Shown here: piece by piece, positions 7,874 to 17,863 of the stretch
How the letters are laid out: the number at the start of each line of letters is the position of its first letter
Numbering within the stretch: position 1 is the first letter of the stretch
Source: an uncultured Desulfobacter sp.
GTDB taxonomy: Bacteria > Desulfobacterota > Desulfobacteria > Desulfobacterales > Desulfobacteraceae
Length of the DNA stretch: 64,000 nucleotides
Direction of reading: 5' to 3'
Assembly: GCF_963666145.1 (NCBI RefSeq)
Contig: NZ_OY762614.1
Location: 1,416,501-1,480,500, forward strand
Notes under the pieces: generated by a model
What the model was told of the DNA's origin: nothing
Seen by the model: the letters and a program-made list of their open reading frames with translations, nothing else
The model's database searches: none
Translations under genes and position numbers: made by a program

Positions 7874-10033
7874 ATGAAACGAACCATTCCGGCATTGTTG
7901 ATTCTGTACATGCTTTCCGCCTGTGCGGTCCCTGGTACCCATGTGGTGGGCCGGGGCTCTTCCCTGGCCCAGCTCACCAGCAGTCTGACCCGTCAAATCC
8001 ATAAAGCCCACAACATTGCCGGTCAAGCCGTCCAGATCAACGCCAACAACTTCTGGGAAAGCCAGACCCGGATGAACATGCCCCTTTCAACCGTACTCTG
8101 TGACGCCCTGTCCGCAGACCTGTCAAAGCTGGGAGCCCGGATCACCCTCCAGGAAATAGGGACACATCCCCTGATAATTTTGGGCAGTTACCACCGGGCA
8201 AATCAAGAAATGGCCGTGACCCTCCGGCTCAGGCACATGGGTGACTATGCCGGCACGGATCTGGCCGTAGCCCAAGGCCGGATTGCCGTTTCCGATATGG
8301 ACCCGGCATGGCTGACCCCGGAATTCAGCCGCCTGGCCCGGACCCTGGCCCGGCTCCTGGAAGATAATTACACCAGCGTTACCCGTCTTTCAATCCAATC
8401 CGCGGACTTTATGCCGGCCGGACCGTTCCAACCGGAACTGGTTCTGGGGCCTGAATTTGGGAAGTATATGACCACGGCCCTTTCCGTTTCACCTGTGTTT
8501 GGGGTCTCCGGCCGATCCGATACCCGGTTCCGGTTAAAGGGAGAATACAGCTGTATGGGGAAGAAAGCCCTATTTCATGCGGTCATCACAGACCAGGAAA
8601 CCGGAAGACAAATCACCGGGGCCAGCGTTGGGGTCCGAACGGCAGACGTACCCGGTGAACTTTTAGCCCGCCGGTGCCAGACCATTGAAACCATAGCAAC
8701 CAAAATCGGAGAGGCCCTGATCCGCGATTATAAGGTAAGCCCACACACCAATGCCGGAACCGGTATGGTCTATGTGGGAAAGCAGAGTTTCCACGATGCC
8801 GGCAGAAAGGCTGTGATCCCGTTAAGCGCCATCCTGTCAGACGCATTTACACATTTTTTTTCAAGGCATCCCATGTTCACGGTAACGGACAATCCGGCCA
8901 TGCCCCCGGCTCTGCTCCTGTCCGGCACGGTACTTCAGACCGGTTCCGGGCTTAAAATCGGTGCAGGACTTGCCGGAATCAGGGCGACCGGTTCGGGCAG
9001 GATGTGGGAAACCATTGCCTTTGACCGGGAAACACTGGACCTGGCCCATTGCCGGGACGATTGGTTTAAGGTGGATCTCAGGGGCAAAACCGACTACCTG
9101 GTGCAATCCCTTGAGTTCAAAAGCCTGGCCCATATCCCCCTTCTCCCCGGGGAAAGGCGACCGGACATTGTCATCAACCGATTCAAATACCAGAACACTA
9201 TGCACTATTCCAAATTCAGCGATTACCTGAATGATTATATGCTGGATTCTTTTTCCGGGTCATGGACATTCACACCGGTGAAACACATTGAAGAACGGAT
9301 CGCCGCAGCCAGAACCCGGGGACTACGAAGCATTGGGCTCGAAAAAAAAAGCGGGGCCGCAGCCGCATCACTGGCCGGGGCGGAATACTATATTGAGGGC
9401 AGTTTCTGGCCTAAAACCGACGGCAGTATAGACATCAAGGCTTCACTGAATTCGACCTCCGGGCAGGTCCTGGCATCGGATCATGTGGAGATCCGCCAGG
9501 CCCAAATTGATCCGGCCTGGCTGAAAATTGATGTACCCGCCGAATTGTCATCGCTTCTCACGGCCCCGACCGGTACTGAATCTTCCCTGGCCGTGGAACT
9601 GTTCACCAATAAAGGCCGGAACAACCTCTCCTATGCCAAAGGAGAAGAGATCATCTTCCTGGTCAAGGCCAACAAAAACGTATTTGTTAAACTCTATACA
9701 GTTGACCCGGACCGTAAGATCTACCGGATATATCCCAATGCATTTACACGGAACCGGGGCATGATCCCTGCCGGTGAAGTCTCGTATATCCCGGACACCA
9801 ACTATTCAGAGGACTTTTCATTTTTGATCCAGGGCAAAACCGGCAGTGAAATGGTCTTTGCCGTGGCATCGGATGCACCCCTTCCGGACCTGCCCGAATC
9901 ATCGGATACCGGTTTTTACGGCACACGGAAAATCCATAAGGATATCAACGGCATCAAGTTATGGTTTTCGGAGTATGCGCTGCCCAGGGGAATCTCTCTT
10001 TCCTGGGATGCTTTGCCTGTCAAAACATATTGA
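7874..10033 (+). CDS. DUF4384-containing lipoprotein
   Basis: This 719-residue protein has a short signal peptide with a canonical lipobox (LSAC, C17), so it should be membrane-anchored. Residues about 35-560 seem to contain three related units, each with an FlgO/CsgG-like pattern: amphipathic helix, then a strand ending in LxGS, LSGT or IEGS. Residues about 574-700 form a DUF4384 domain (FTNKGRNNLSYAKGEEIIF, then VKLYTVDPDRKIYRIYP). DUF4384 often accompanies caspase-fold peptidases. It follows the caspase and barrel genes in the same direction with a hairpin between. Its partner role in an envelope peptidase complex is inferred from context; no enzymatic motif was seen. Confidence 0.82.
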   Translation: MKRTIPALLILYMLSACAVPGTHVVGRGSSLAQLTSSLTRQIHKAHNIAGQAVQINANNFWESQTRMNMPLSTVLCDALSADLSKLGARITLQEIGTHPLIILGSYHRANQEMAVTLRLRHMGDYAGTDLAVAQGRIAVSDMDPAWLTPEFSRLARTLARLLEDNYTSVTRLSIQSADFMPAGPFQPELVLGPEFGKYMTTALSVSPVFGVSGRSDTRFRLKGEYSCMGKKALFHAVITDQETGRQITGASVGVRTADVPGELLARRCQTIETIATKIGEALIRDYKVSPHTNAGTGMVYVGKQSFHDAGRKAVIPLSAILSDAFTHFFSRHPMFTVTDNPAMPPALLLSGTVLQTGSGLKIGAGLAGIRATGSGRMWETIAFDRETLDLAHCRDDWFKVDLRGKTDYLVQSLEFKSLAHIPLLPGERRPDIVINRFKYQNTMHYSKFSDYLNDYMLDSFSGSWTFTPVKHIEERIAAARTRGLRSIGLEKKSGAAAASLAGAEYYIEGSFWPKTDGSIDIKASLNSTSGQVLASDHVEIRQAQIDPAWLKIDVPAELSSLLTAPTGTESSLAVELFTNKGRNNLSYAKGEEIIFLVKANKNVFVKLYTVDPDRKIYRIYPNAFTRNRGMIPAGEVSYIPDTNYSEDFSFLIQGKTGSEMVFAVASDAPLPDLPESSDTGFYGTRKIHKDINGIKLWFSEYALPRGISLSWDALPVKTY

Positions 10034-10178
10034 CATTTATGAAAATATCCTTGCTTTATTGACAGACGATGACTGTGTTGTTCCCCAAAAAAACAGACTC
10101 AAATTTTTAGCGAATTTAGAGAATTAGGACCGCAGATGAAATAAAGTAGACAAAATTGAGGTCCTTTGCGCCTTAGAA

Positions 10179-10714
10179 TCACCTAACAATCAAAATATAA
10201 TCCTCTTCGGTCCTGGCTCCGGCCATATCGGCAATGCTTACATAAAGGTGATACGTTCCTTTCCCAATCTCAATATCAGAGGCTTCTATATTTGTCCCTT
10301 TGATATATGGCTTCAGCTTATTTGTCAGTGATTTTTTAAACCAACCCTTTTTCCCGACAACTTCCAGTGTGTGCTCATATCAACTTGTTCTCCGGCTTCG
10401 CTTTTGAAAAACGCTACATTCAGATTCGTTGGAGAATGCATTTCTATTTTTTTCACTATGTCATCATCAATGACTGATGGATACTTGATTTCAATACGAG
10501 GACCATTTGTAATTTTACCCCTATTACCGATAAGATATTTATTGACGTAGGTGTCCCAGTCATCCCCCTTCAATTCGCTCAAATCTAATTCAGCGGCATC
10601 TTCCATTTGAATCAAAACCCTTGGAGGTTGATCATTTTTCATCGAACATGAAAATATAAAAAGGGGCAATAATAAAAAAAGAAAAATCAAACCGCTTAAT
10701 ACTTTTAAAGCCAT
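10179..10714 (-). pseudogene. Small lipoprotein gene broken by a frameshift
   Basis: The first frame, from ATG at 10714, gives a signal peptide with lipobox-like IFSC (C23) and about 90 further residues of plausible coding. Near 10377-10384 the coding sense moves to another frame, which reads YEHTLEVVGKKGWFKK and continues through GKGTYHLYVSIADMAGAR to a TGA at 10181-10179. One missing base around GTTGATATGAG (minus strand) explains the shift. The restored protein would have about 177 residues, with an Ig-like C-terminal strand pattern. It could be a true pseudogene or a sequencing error. Function is unknown. Confidence 0.6.
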
Positions 10715-10923
10715 TTTTACCCCTTTTTCGAAAGTCTAAGGATGAAAACTTTGTGAACGGTCAACTTTCTTACCGAATCGCCCGCGAAAAATCAAGCGCC
10801 AGCACTAAACCACACATCAGATGGCATCAGCAAGCTTTAACAAATTACCTGTCGATTTTAAGCCCAATTTTCCAATTCTCATTGAAGCTTTACAATCCCA
10901 GTACCTGTCGCATCAAGTGCCTT

Positions 10924-10960
10924 AAAGCAAAAAGGACAGAGCCGATAATAGGCTCTGCCC
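10924..10960 (-). terminator. Rho-independent terminator of the PEP-CTERM operon
   Basis: On the minus strand GGGCAGAGCC (10960-10951) pairs with GGCTCTGTCC (10943-10934), with one mismatch, around a seven-base loop. A T-rich tract follows. It lies about 110 bases beyond the stop of the minus-strand PEP-CTERM gene. I see no gene in the rest of 10715-11068. Confidence 0.75.
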
Positions 10961-11068
10961 TGTAGTTTTATATGAAAATCGAAATAAGTAGCTTAATTAC
11001 TTTCATATTTTGTTGTGAATTAAACCAGGGTGTTGATAGACCAGGCTGGCCCATGGCTGTTATTGGAA

Positions 11069-11665
11069 CTAAGCGTTGTAGTACTTTTTTACATTACCTA
11101 TTGCAATCAATCCTACACCAAACAGTAATATAGTCATGGGTTCCGGGACGGGTTGAGAGCCGCCTGCAACTTCAATCGTGAGTGAAGCATCAATATCATA
11201 TCCCGCTAAAGTCCAATCGGGACGTTCATAATACAGTCCTGAAGACATCCCATCATAAATTCCTGAAACGCTTATTGTTTCGATACCTGCGGAATCAACA
11301 GCGAACAAAAGTGTTGCAAGCAGGACCTCATCCTCTGAAATGCCCGGAAAAGCTGACCCTAAAACTGCAGTATCAGTGAAACCGCTATCATCATCAAAGC
11401 CGGATGCAATGGCAGTTCCTGCATAGGAAAAATTGTAGCCATCAAGGCCGGAATCGTTTATATCAACATCAAATCCGAACGATACAAGATCAAGGCCGAT
11501 ATCATCTCCGTCAGCCAAAACTAAAATTTCAATCACATCGTCAACTGAGATGATTGTGTTTTCTGCCAATTTAAGAGACACCATTGGTAAAGCAGATAAC
11601 GGCGCAGCAAACACGCCACCCATTAACAAAATTAAGAATAAAATTTTTACGATAGTCTGTTTCAT
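11069..11665 (-). CDS. Cohesin-like PEP-CTERM surface protein
   Basis: This 198-residue protein has a signal peptide (1-25) and a C-terminal sorting signal: VPEP at 173-176, a hydrophobic helix and a basic tail (VKKYYNA). Exosortase is known to cut such proteins during surface or exopolysaccharide-linked export; no exosortase gene is in the window. Residues about 28-165 have a cohesin-like pattern: MVSLKLAENTIISVDD, then SFGFDVDINDS, then EVLLATLLFAVDSAG. The cohesin assignment is by eye. It lies 36 bases after a gene whose product ends in a dockerin, in the same operon, so the two proteins may bind each other. Confidence 0.75.
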   Translation of the reverse strand: MKQTIVKILFLILLMGGVFAAPLSALPMVSLKLAENTIISVDDVIEILVLADGDDIGLDLVSFGFDVDINDSGLDGYNFSYAGTAIASGFDDDSGFTDTAVLGSAFPGISEDEVLLATLLFAVDSAGIETISVSGIYDGMSSGLYYERPDWTLAGYDIDASLTIEVAGGSQPVPEPMTILLFGVGLIAIGNVKKYYNA

Positions 11666-11701
11666 TTAACACCGTCCTTTTATCATCATTTCGATAGTCA
11701 A

Positions 11702-14700
11702 TCATAATCCGGCAACGTATTGTTTGTAGCAGTAGTACCAAAGCTGGTAATCTGAATAGTCGATATTGCCGTCCAAGTCATAATCTGCTTCCGCTACAAA
11801 ACCGTCATAGCCCTCGACGGTGCCGAAGGCTGCCCGGAGAATATTCCGGTCGGTGTCGTCCACATCTCCATCCCCGTCAAGATCGCCACAGAGTTTTTCC
11901 GCCACCTGGGTCAGATAGAAGTCGACCTCGGTGATTTCCTGATCTAAAACTTCAGCCGGGCGCGTGTCGGCTTCCGTCTCATATCCATCCGGCGTGACGA
12001 TATGAACCTGGTAATTGCCGACGGGAAGGCTTTCAAAACAGTAGTGGCCAGTTGAAGCCGTCAAGGTACTGCTGATGAGCATTGTTGCGGCTTCATCATA
12101 AAGCTCCACGGTAACATCTTCCACGCCGCCCCATGCATTGGTTACCTGGCCCTGGATCACACCTTGGTTGCTCTCAAGAGCACCGACGATGACGGCCCGG
12201 GTGGCGGCATTGTTCAACATGTTTTCTTCTGTGAAGCTTGGGTCGATTTCCACCTCAATGAAATAAATTCCCTGGTCCTGGTTTTTCCAGGTGCCGTATA
12301 TATACTGGGAACCGAAATTCGAGCTTCCTGCCGACAGGCTGGAAATGACCGTTGAGCCAATTTTTTCTTTGTCAGAACCGGGATAAGTGGCGTACAGGTT
12401 AACCGGAACGTCTTCAGCCGTGATATCCGTGCGCGTTGCCCAGTAATTTATCTCGGCAAATATGGTGATGTCTTCTTCCGGGTCTGGGTTGTCGTTGGAA
12501 AAATAAATGTTTTCAGAGAAAATCCGCAGATCTGTCTGTGTAACCGGTTCATTAACCGGAGGACTCGTCCAGGTCCAGGTCCAAGTCCCGGAAACGCTTG
12601 AGGCACCGGAAGGGGTATATGTCCAGTAACCGGTGCCGGTAATTGTAGGCGGTGCCGGCGGTTCTTGGGGGGTATCCGGTTTCGCAACCACCTGAAATAC
12701 CAATCCACGTGTGCCGGAAAAGGTTTTATCGGTGACGGTCATAGACAGCTGATATTTATCGAGGTTCGAAGGCGCTTGGAGGTATTTATTGAAATTACCA
12801 TTGGTGTCGGTATGAATCCCCCCATAGATCCATTTGTTGCCGGCATCATCCTTGATGGTGATCTGGACAGAACCACCTTTAACGACATAATCGGTGTATC
12901 TGGTGCCGTCAACATAAACATCATACACCGCCTTTCCTGAGACTGTGAAAAGGTCTCCCGCATAGACTATTGACGGCGAACTTCCTGTAACCAGAATATT
13001 GCCGGCATTGACTGACGGCGTTCCCCATGTGACGATCTTGCTTGCCGCGTTATTAGTTTCATCAAGTTCCGGAATTGAATCTGAGGAATCAACAACGACC
13101 TGGATGAGATGATCCCCTTCTGAGGTACCAATGGGAATGGTTATAGTGGCAGTTCCGGTTCCTTGTGCAACTATTTCAGTCAAGGTGGCTTCACCAAGCA
13201 GGGTACCAAGCTCGTAAAATTGAACTTTTACGTCGGATGCTGCGGTTATACCTTGATTGTTAACAACAGCTTGCAATGTAGCTGTGTCACCGAGGGTGTA
13301 GTCGGTTAATTGTATATCTTGAGAAGAGATGCTTAAGTCCGGTTGATTCTGGGTTCCGGGCTCGGCGATTATTATGTTGAGATTCGAATACAGAATCGCA
13401 TCGCAATTTTCTGTTGTGATTTTTAAAAGAATGCCATCAAACACACCAATAGAGGCTGTCCCGGCATCAACGTCGATTGATATATTCTGCGTTTCACCTG
13501 ATTCAATAGTTACAGGGTTATCCTGTGAAACGATTACAGATAAATCAGAATAAGGATTTTCAATCTCCAAGTAGATTGATTGTGACTCGCTGCTTATGTT
13601 TTTTAACTGAACAGCTATATTTTCTTGCCCATATTTAACCAGAGAAGCTTCGTATTCCGAAAATGTTTGTATGGTATCACAGGTTGAAACGGTAACGGAG
13701 CCAATGGTTTCTGCAATACTCTTTAAGATACGAACATTATCAGTTCCGGTACTTTCTGTACCACAACAAATATTGCCATAAAATTCTGGTGAAATAGAAA
13801 AAGTCGAAACATTTTTTAACAGTTCACTCCAAGACCCACTATTTATGGACCAGCAACTCTCCTTAAGTGGAACTAAAAAAGAGTACCAGCCTCCAGTGGT
13901 TTGTGCTTTGGGGCCAGACCAACTTGCAGAACCACCGGGGCCACTAATTGAGATATTTCTTCTTCCTCTCGAATTATAATTACCTGTCGAAATAATGTAT
14001 TGGTCAAAACTGATATATCCATCACCATCCAAATAAGACCAATCACCTGTAAATTTAGAGGGAGCTGACAACCATTTTGAAGGCGCCCCCGCATCACTCC
14101 AACGCAGATACCCCCCGGGATTGCCGCCAGATTGATTCCACCTCAATTCAGGAGAATAGCCTGCCCAGCCTTCCAACCCGCTATTAAAATTGCTTTCACA
14201 AACAATCTCCATGTTTGGAATCGCTGCATTGGAATACGTATTATAGAGTATTGACACCTCATCTTCAGAAAGAGCACGGGAGTAAATTCGTAGCTCATCA
14301 AGCCTCCCTTTGAAAGGAGAATACGAAGAAGATATTTCTTCAGTCCATCCAATAATCAGATCATTGAGATTGTTGTTAAAAGTCGAATAGGCATCAGTAA
14401 TTTCGTTTTTCAAAATTCCATTAACATAAATCCGCATCTTGTGTTGTTGCCTGTCAATAACACCCACAAAATGAGTCCAAATATCTTTCCCGGCACAACA
14501 TGCATTGAGAGTCTGTTGAGCTAAATTATCGCCAGCAGATGCGAAATGAAAAGTCGATATATCTTGTAACCAGACCGTGTATTCTCTATTGACCGACTCT
14601 GATAAATGTGCGCCCCCTTTATGAATGAGCGGGGACCATGTATTGGTAAAATTATCAACTTTGATCCAAAATGAAATTGTTAATTGGTCCTCTGGATTAA

Positions 14701-14953
14701 GTGTAGAATGAGAAGGAACACGAATATAGTCATCAACACCATCAAAACTTGCAGCTTCGCCGCTGACTCCCATTTTGTAGGTTAACCCACCAGATTCAGT
14801 ACCGTGGTTGCCGTTACCACTTATATCATTTGAATCACCATCAAAAGGATAGTACGCTAACAATCCATCTGATACATTGGCTGCCACCACGCAAGGGAAG
14901 AAGATTAACACCACTCCTAAAAAAAAAGATAAAATCAAGATTCGATTTGTCAT
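11702..14953 (-). CDS. Large secreted LamG / CARDB / dockerin protein
   Basis: The protein has about 1083 residues from the ATG at 14953, chosen because AAGGAG lies just upstream; a TTG 18 bases earlier lies before that site. A signal peptide (1-25) is followed by a LamG-like lectin fold (about 30-235, LLAYYPFDGDSNDISGNGNH), a laminin-B-like module (about 245-400), a CARDB-type Ig module (about 540-640), further Ig-like modules, and a carboxypeptidase-regulatory-like fold (about 930-1010). It ends in a type I dockerin with two calcium-binding repeats (DLDGDGDVDDTDRN and DYDLDGNIDYSDYQLW). It should be extracellular and bind polysaccharide or other proteins. The cohesin-like PEP-CTERM gene follows 36 bases later. 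An ECF-type promoter precedes it. Confidence 0.85.
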   Translation of the reverse strand: MTNRILILSFFLGVVLIFFPCVVAANVSDGLLAYYPFDGDSNDISGNGNHGTESGGLTYKMGVSGEAASFDGVDDYIRVPSHSTLNPEDQLTISFWIKVDNFTNTWSPLIHKGGAHLSESVNREYTVWLQDISTFHFASAGDNLAQQTLNACCAGKDIWTHFVGVIDRQQHKMRIYVNGILKNEITDAYSTFNNNLNDLIIGWTEEISSSYSPFKGRLDELRIYSRALSEDEVSILYNTYSNAAIPNMEIVCESNFNSGLEGWAGYSPELRWNQSGGNPGGYLRWSDAGAPSKWLSAPSKFTGDWSYLDGDGYISFDQYIISTGNYNSRGRRNISISGPGGSASWSGPKAQTTGGWYSFLVPLKESCWSINSGSWSELLKNVSTFSISPEFYGNICCGTESTGTDNVRILKSIAETIGSVTVSTCDTIQTFSEYEASLVKYGQENIAVQLKNISSESQSIYLEIENPYSDLSVIVSQDNPVTIESGETQNISIDVDAGTASIGVFDGILLKITTENCDAILYSNLNIIIAEPGTQNQPDLSISSQDIQLTDYTLGDTATLQAVVNNQGITAASDVKVQFYELGTLLGEATLTEIVAQGTGTATITIPIGTSEGDHLIQVVVDSSDSIPELDETNNAASKIVTWGTPSVNAGNILVTGSSPSIVYAGDLFTVSGKAVYDVYVDGTRYTDYVVKGGSVQITIKDDAGNKWIYGGIHTDTNGNFNKYLQAPSNLDKYQLSMTVTDKTFSGTRGLVFQVVAKPDTPQEPPAPPTITGTGYWTYTPSGASSVSGTWTWTWTSPPVNEPVTQTDLRIFSENIYFSNDNPDPEEDITIFAEINYWATRTDITAEDVPVNLYATYPGSDKEKIGSTVISSLSAGSSNFGSQYIYGTWKNQDQGIYFIEVEIDPSFTEENMLNNAATRAVIVGALESNQGVIQGQVTNAWGGVEDVTVELYDEAATMLISSTLTASTGHYCFESLPVGNYQVHIVTPDGYETEADTRPAEVLDQEITEVDFYLTQVAEKLCGDLDGDGDVDDTDRNILRAAFGTVEGYDGFVAEADYDLDGNIDYSDYQLWYYCYKQYVAGL

Positions 14954-14992
14954 TTTTTCTCCTTTTGTCAAATAGTTAAGTTGAACTTAACG

Positions 14993-15024
14993 CTATGACG
15001 CATCGGATGTGTAAAAGGTGACAT
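14993..15024 (-). promoter_or_regulatory. Putative ECF sigma promoter of the dockerin / PEP-CTERM operon
   Basis: On the minus strand ATGTCACC (15024-15017), exactly 16 bases and CGTCATAG (15000-14993) repeat the layout at 5461-5492. The spacer also starts TTTT and contains CACA in both copies. A leader of about 35 bases would precede the ATG at 14953. Confidence 0.6.
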
Positions 15025-15087
15025 TCTTGTCTAAAATTTATGTAATCCTGATACAGGACGACAAATCACAGCCAGATTCTCGTTAAA

Positions 15088-15249
15088 ATGAAGGATGCCT
15101 GGAATTCAGAGTGGTGGGGCGTAGCTTTTCCCAGCGGGGTAAAGGATCTTTGGCCCATGTATGGTCAGTGCGTTGATGCCGAACAGCGCCCTGTTCGCTT
15201 GGAAAGTTCTTTAAAAATTGACGCGTATGGTTTTTATTTGATTTGCTGA
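15088..15249 (+). other. Possible small reading frame or gene remnant
   Basis: In the 350-base gap between the CHAT gene's stop and the dockerin gene's start, a 53-codon frame begins at ATG 15088 and ends at TGA 15247-15249. It is rich in Trp and Gly (DAWNSEWWGVAFPSG) and looks more protein-like than random, but no ribosome binding site is obvious. It may be a remnant of a lost gene. Apart from the ECF promoter, nothing else is visible in the gap. Confidence 0.2.
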
Positions 15250-15308
15250 ACAAGGCTGCTACGGTGACTTATAATGAAATTTAGGCCTATTTTAAGCTTA
15301 CACCCGAG

Positions 15309-17846
15309 TTACAGCCAGTTGTTGATTAAAATAAATGGAGCCCAGTATCCGGGGTGCCCATAAACCGGATCTCTTAATAGTTTCAACTTTGCTTGTTTTA
15401 AAGCCATTGCCCGTGATGTGCCTTTTATTTTCAACTGCCTGTAAAATTCCGGCACCAGTTGGGCGGCCGCCGCATCGTCTACGGCCCACAGGGTGGCAAG
15501 GGCGCTTCGGGCACCGATTTTTATGGAAAGTCCGGCAAGGCCCAATGCCGCCTGCTCATTTCCCGAGGCGGTCTCACAGGCGCTCAAGGTGATCAGCTCC
15601 AGAGGATTTTTCCGGAACCGATACAGCCCGACACAGTCGGCAAGCTTATTAAACGTGAGGCGCTCATCTGCCGTTAAAATAAAACTGTCTTCAATATGAT
15701 CGCTGAATTTTCCGTGGGAGGCAATATGCACCACATTATAATTGCCGGACCGAAGTTCATTTTCAAAATTCGTCAGTGAAAATTTGTCGTTCATCAGCAC
15801 CGTGGTCGTGCAAAGGGAGGCGATTGCCTCAACTTCCCGGGTGACTCCGGGTAACGCCCCAAAATCTTGATTCCCGGAAGAGATGCCGGCGGCCAGAACA
15901 TTGATTTTTTCAGGAGCAATTTTAGTCGGACTGGTGAGCGTCAATCCCGGTGTGACGGCAACGGCATAGGATTCAATCAAAAAGGAGGATCCGTCATGCA
16001 ATGCCCCCATGGGAATTCCCCTTAAGATGCCGCCCGGAACAAAAACCAGGGTCTCAGGGTGAACATCGGCCAGGTCTTTTTCCAGGGGAGCGATCAACCA
16101 TTCATACAATTTCCGGGCATCCGTCAGGTCAGGCGGCATGACGTTTCTCTCGATCATGTGCCGGAACCCGTCAACGGTTTGGGAAAGCGTTTTGGCATCT
16201 ATGGGCTGAAGATAAAGTTTGCTGACCGCCGACGAATCGCTGCCCGGCCCTGTTTGAGACGGGAACGAGGCTACAACGGCAATCCGGTCGGGCAGGATGA
16301 TCGGATAAACTACAACCGCCTTTTCAAGAATCTGGTCAATATCAGTCAAGGAATTTATATGGGCACCCAGACAGTCATCATTAAAATATTCCCGGATTTC
16401 AAACACTCTGTTTTTTTCTATGGCCTGCCGCGCTCTTTTCAGGATTATCTGTTTTTCATCGGACGAGGGCTGTGTACTGACAAAACGGAGTAAAACATCC
16501 ACATACATTTTATACAATTGACCGGCAAGCGCGCCCATCTCAGATTGAGGCCTGCCGTAGCAGTTTGAAAATTCGGAACGGACGGACTCCAGGGTATCAA
16601 TGGCGGCTTCATAGGCGGGGATGGCATCCCGGATATGGTTAAGGGCCTTCAAAATATCGGCGTACTGCCATTCCCACCGGTACTGTGCTTCGGGTGCCGC
16701 GGATTTTCTGGACAGGAATATGGCTTGAAATGTCAAGGCTGCGGCCATATTAAAGTCACCTTCCATTTGGTATGTATGGCCCAGATACCCCTTTACGTAA
16801 GACGCAAGCCTGGTATTTTTAATATTTTGAGAAAGGCTTTCGGCAAATAAGAATGTTTTACGGGCTTTTTTTATACAATCATCCATGGATTCAGTTTGTC
16901 TCTCGGCCAGGTCCATATACCCTGTGCCGATGTTGACCAATGTGTTGATTATATGCGAGGAATTACTATGTTCTAAGCCCGCCCAGGCCTGATCCAGAAA
17001 AGATTCGGCCGTTACATATAAACGATTCGCCGTTGACTGATGCATATCTTTTGGGGGGGAGTACAAAATCGTGCCGCGCAGGTTTTCCCTTCTATGTTTA
17101 ATTTCTGAATCTTTAGAAGACTTTTTTGCACCATTACCGTCCTTTGTATCAATTTCCCTATATACTGAATTTTCAAACTGATATTTGTCGCCCTGTTTAA
17201 TACAGACTTTTGCAGCATTCGCCAGGGCAATGGCTGAACGTGCATGCAGGTTCTTCTCCTTTGCATGTCCGGCACTTTTCATATAGGCTTCAAGCGCGTT
17301 TTCATATTGGCCGCAGGCAGCGTAAAGATTTCCCATATCATTTAAAACAGAAATCAGCAGGTCCGGATAATTATTCTGCCGGCACAATGAAATTGATTTT
17401 TGAAAATCATTAAGGCCGTCCTGGGCATTACCGGCTAAATTATTTAAATTTCCAAAAAGCGCATAAATCCCGGCAAGCTTTTTTGCCGAATTGAGTTTTT
17501 GAGCAATGTTTTCTGCCGTCCCAAGAACTTTGAATGCGTTTTCTGTCCGGCCCTGGGAAAGAAAAACATGTGCCAGGCGGGTCAGGCTTTCACACCGGCC
17601 GCAAAGATCCTTTTCCCGTTGAAACAGATCGGCCGCATCCTTAAACAAAACAATGGCGTTGGCGTAATCTCCATTTTGATATGATGCTATTCCCTTTTTA
17701 AATTTTTCAGAAGCAATGCTCCCGGGCGGTTCAGGGGATGTCCGTGCCTGGTGGCCGGGCCTACAGGCGACAATCGCCAGCAACACCATGCCGGTCAAAA
17801 AATATGCTGAAAGGCGTCCGTTAGTTACCTGAAAGATTGAGTTCAT
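15309..17846 (-). CDS. TPR-CHAT protease lipoprotein
   Basis: This 845-residue protein has a signal peptide with a canonical lipobox (IVAC, C28). Tetratricopeptide-type helical repeats follow (about 45-215 and 275-440). A C-terminal CHAT peptidase domain occupies about 600-845. CHAT is a caspase-like fold, and the dyad is present as H711 in HIASHG and C757 in LSACETA, so it looks catalytically competent. It is the third gene of a minus-strand operon after a TpsA exoprotein and its TpsB transporter, 17 bases from the latter. TPR-CHAT proteins often sit next to two-partner secretion genes, notably in cyanobacteria. It may process the exoprotein or act as a surface-stress effector; both ideas are inference. 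Confidence 0.9.
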   Translation of the reverse strand: MNSIFQVTNGRLSAYFLTGMVLLAIVACRPGHQARTSPEPPGSIASEKFKKGIASYQNGDYANAIVLFKDAADLFQREKDLCGRCESLTRLAHVFLSQGRTENAFKVLGTAENIAQKLNSAKKLAGIYALFGNLNNLAGNAQDGLNDFQKSISLCRQNNYPDLLISVLNDMGNLYAACGQYENALEAYMKSAGHAKEKNLHARSAIALANAAKVCIKQGDKYQFENSVYREIDTKDGNGAKKSSKDSEIKHRRENLRGTILYSPPKDMHQSTANRLYVTAESFLDQAWAGLEHSNSSHIINTLVNIGTGYMDLAERQTESMDDCIKKARKTFLFAESLSQNIKNTRLASYVKGYLGHTYQMEGDFNMAAALTFQAIFLSRKSAAPEAQYRWEWQYADILKALNHIRDAIPAYEAAIDTLESVRSEFSNCYGRPQSEMGALAGQLYKMYVDVLLRFVSTQPSSDEKQIILKRARQAIEKNRVFEIREYFNDDCLGAHINSLTDIDQILEKAVVVYPIILPDRIAVVASFPSQTGPGSDSSAVSKLYLQPIDAKTLSQTVDGFRHMIERNVMPPDLTDARKLYEWLIAPLEKDLADVHPETLVFVPGGILRGIPMGALHDGSSFLIESYAVAVTPGLTLTSPTKIAPEKINVLAAGISSGNQDFGALPGVTREVEAIASLCTTTVLMNDKFSLTNFENELRSGNYNVVHIASHGKFSDHIEDSFILTADERLTFNKLADCVGLYRFRKNPLELITLSACETASGNEQAALGLAGLSIKIGARSALATLWAVDDAAAAQLVPEFYRQLKIKGTSRAMALKQAKLKLLRDPVYGHPGYWAPFILINNWL

Positions 17847-17863
17847 TTTGAATCATCCTTGTA

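Noticed and set aside
10753..10965. 70-codon plus-strand frame
   Set aside because: No ribosome binding site or domain pattern, and its end overlaps a terminator hairpin.
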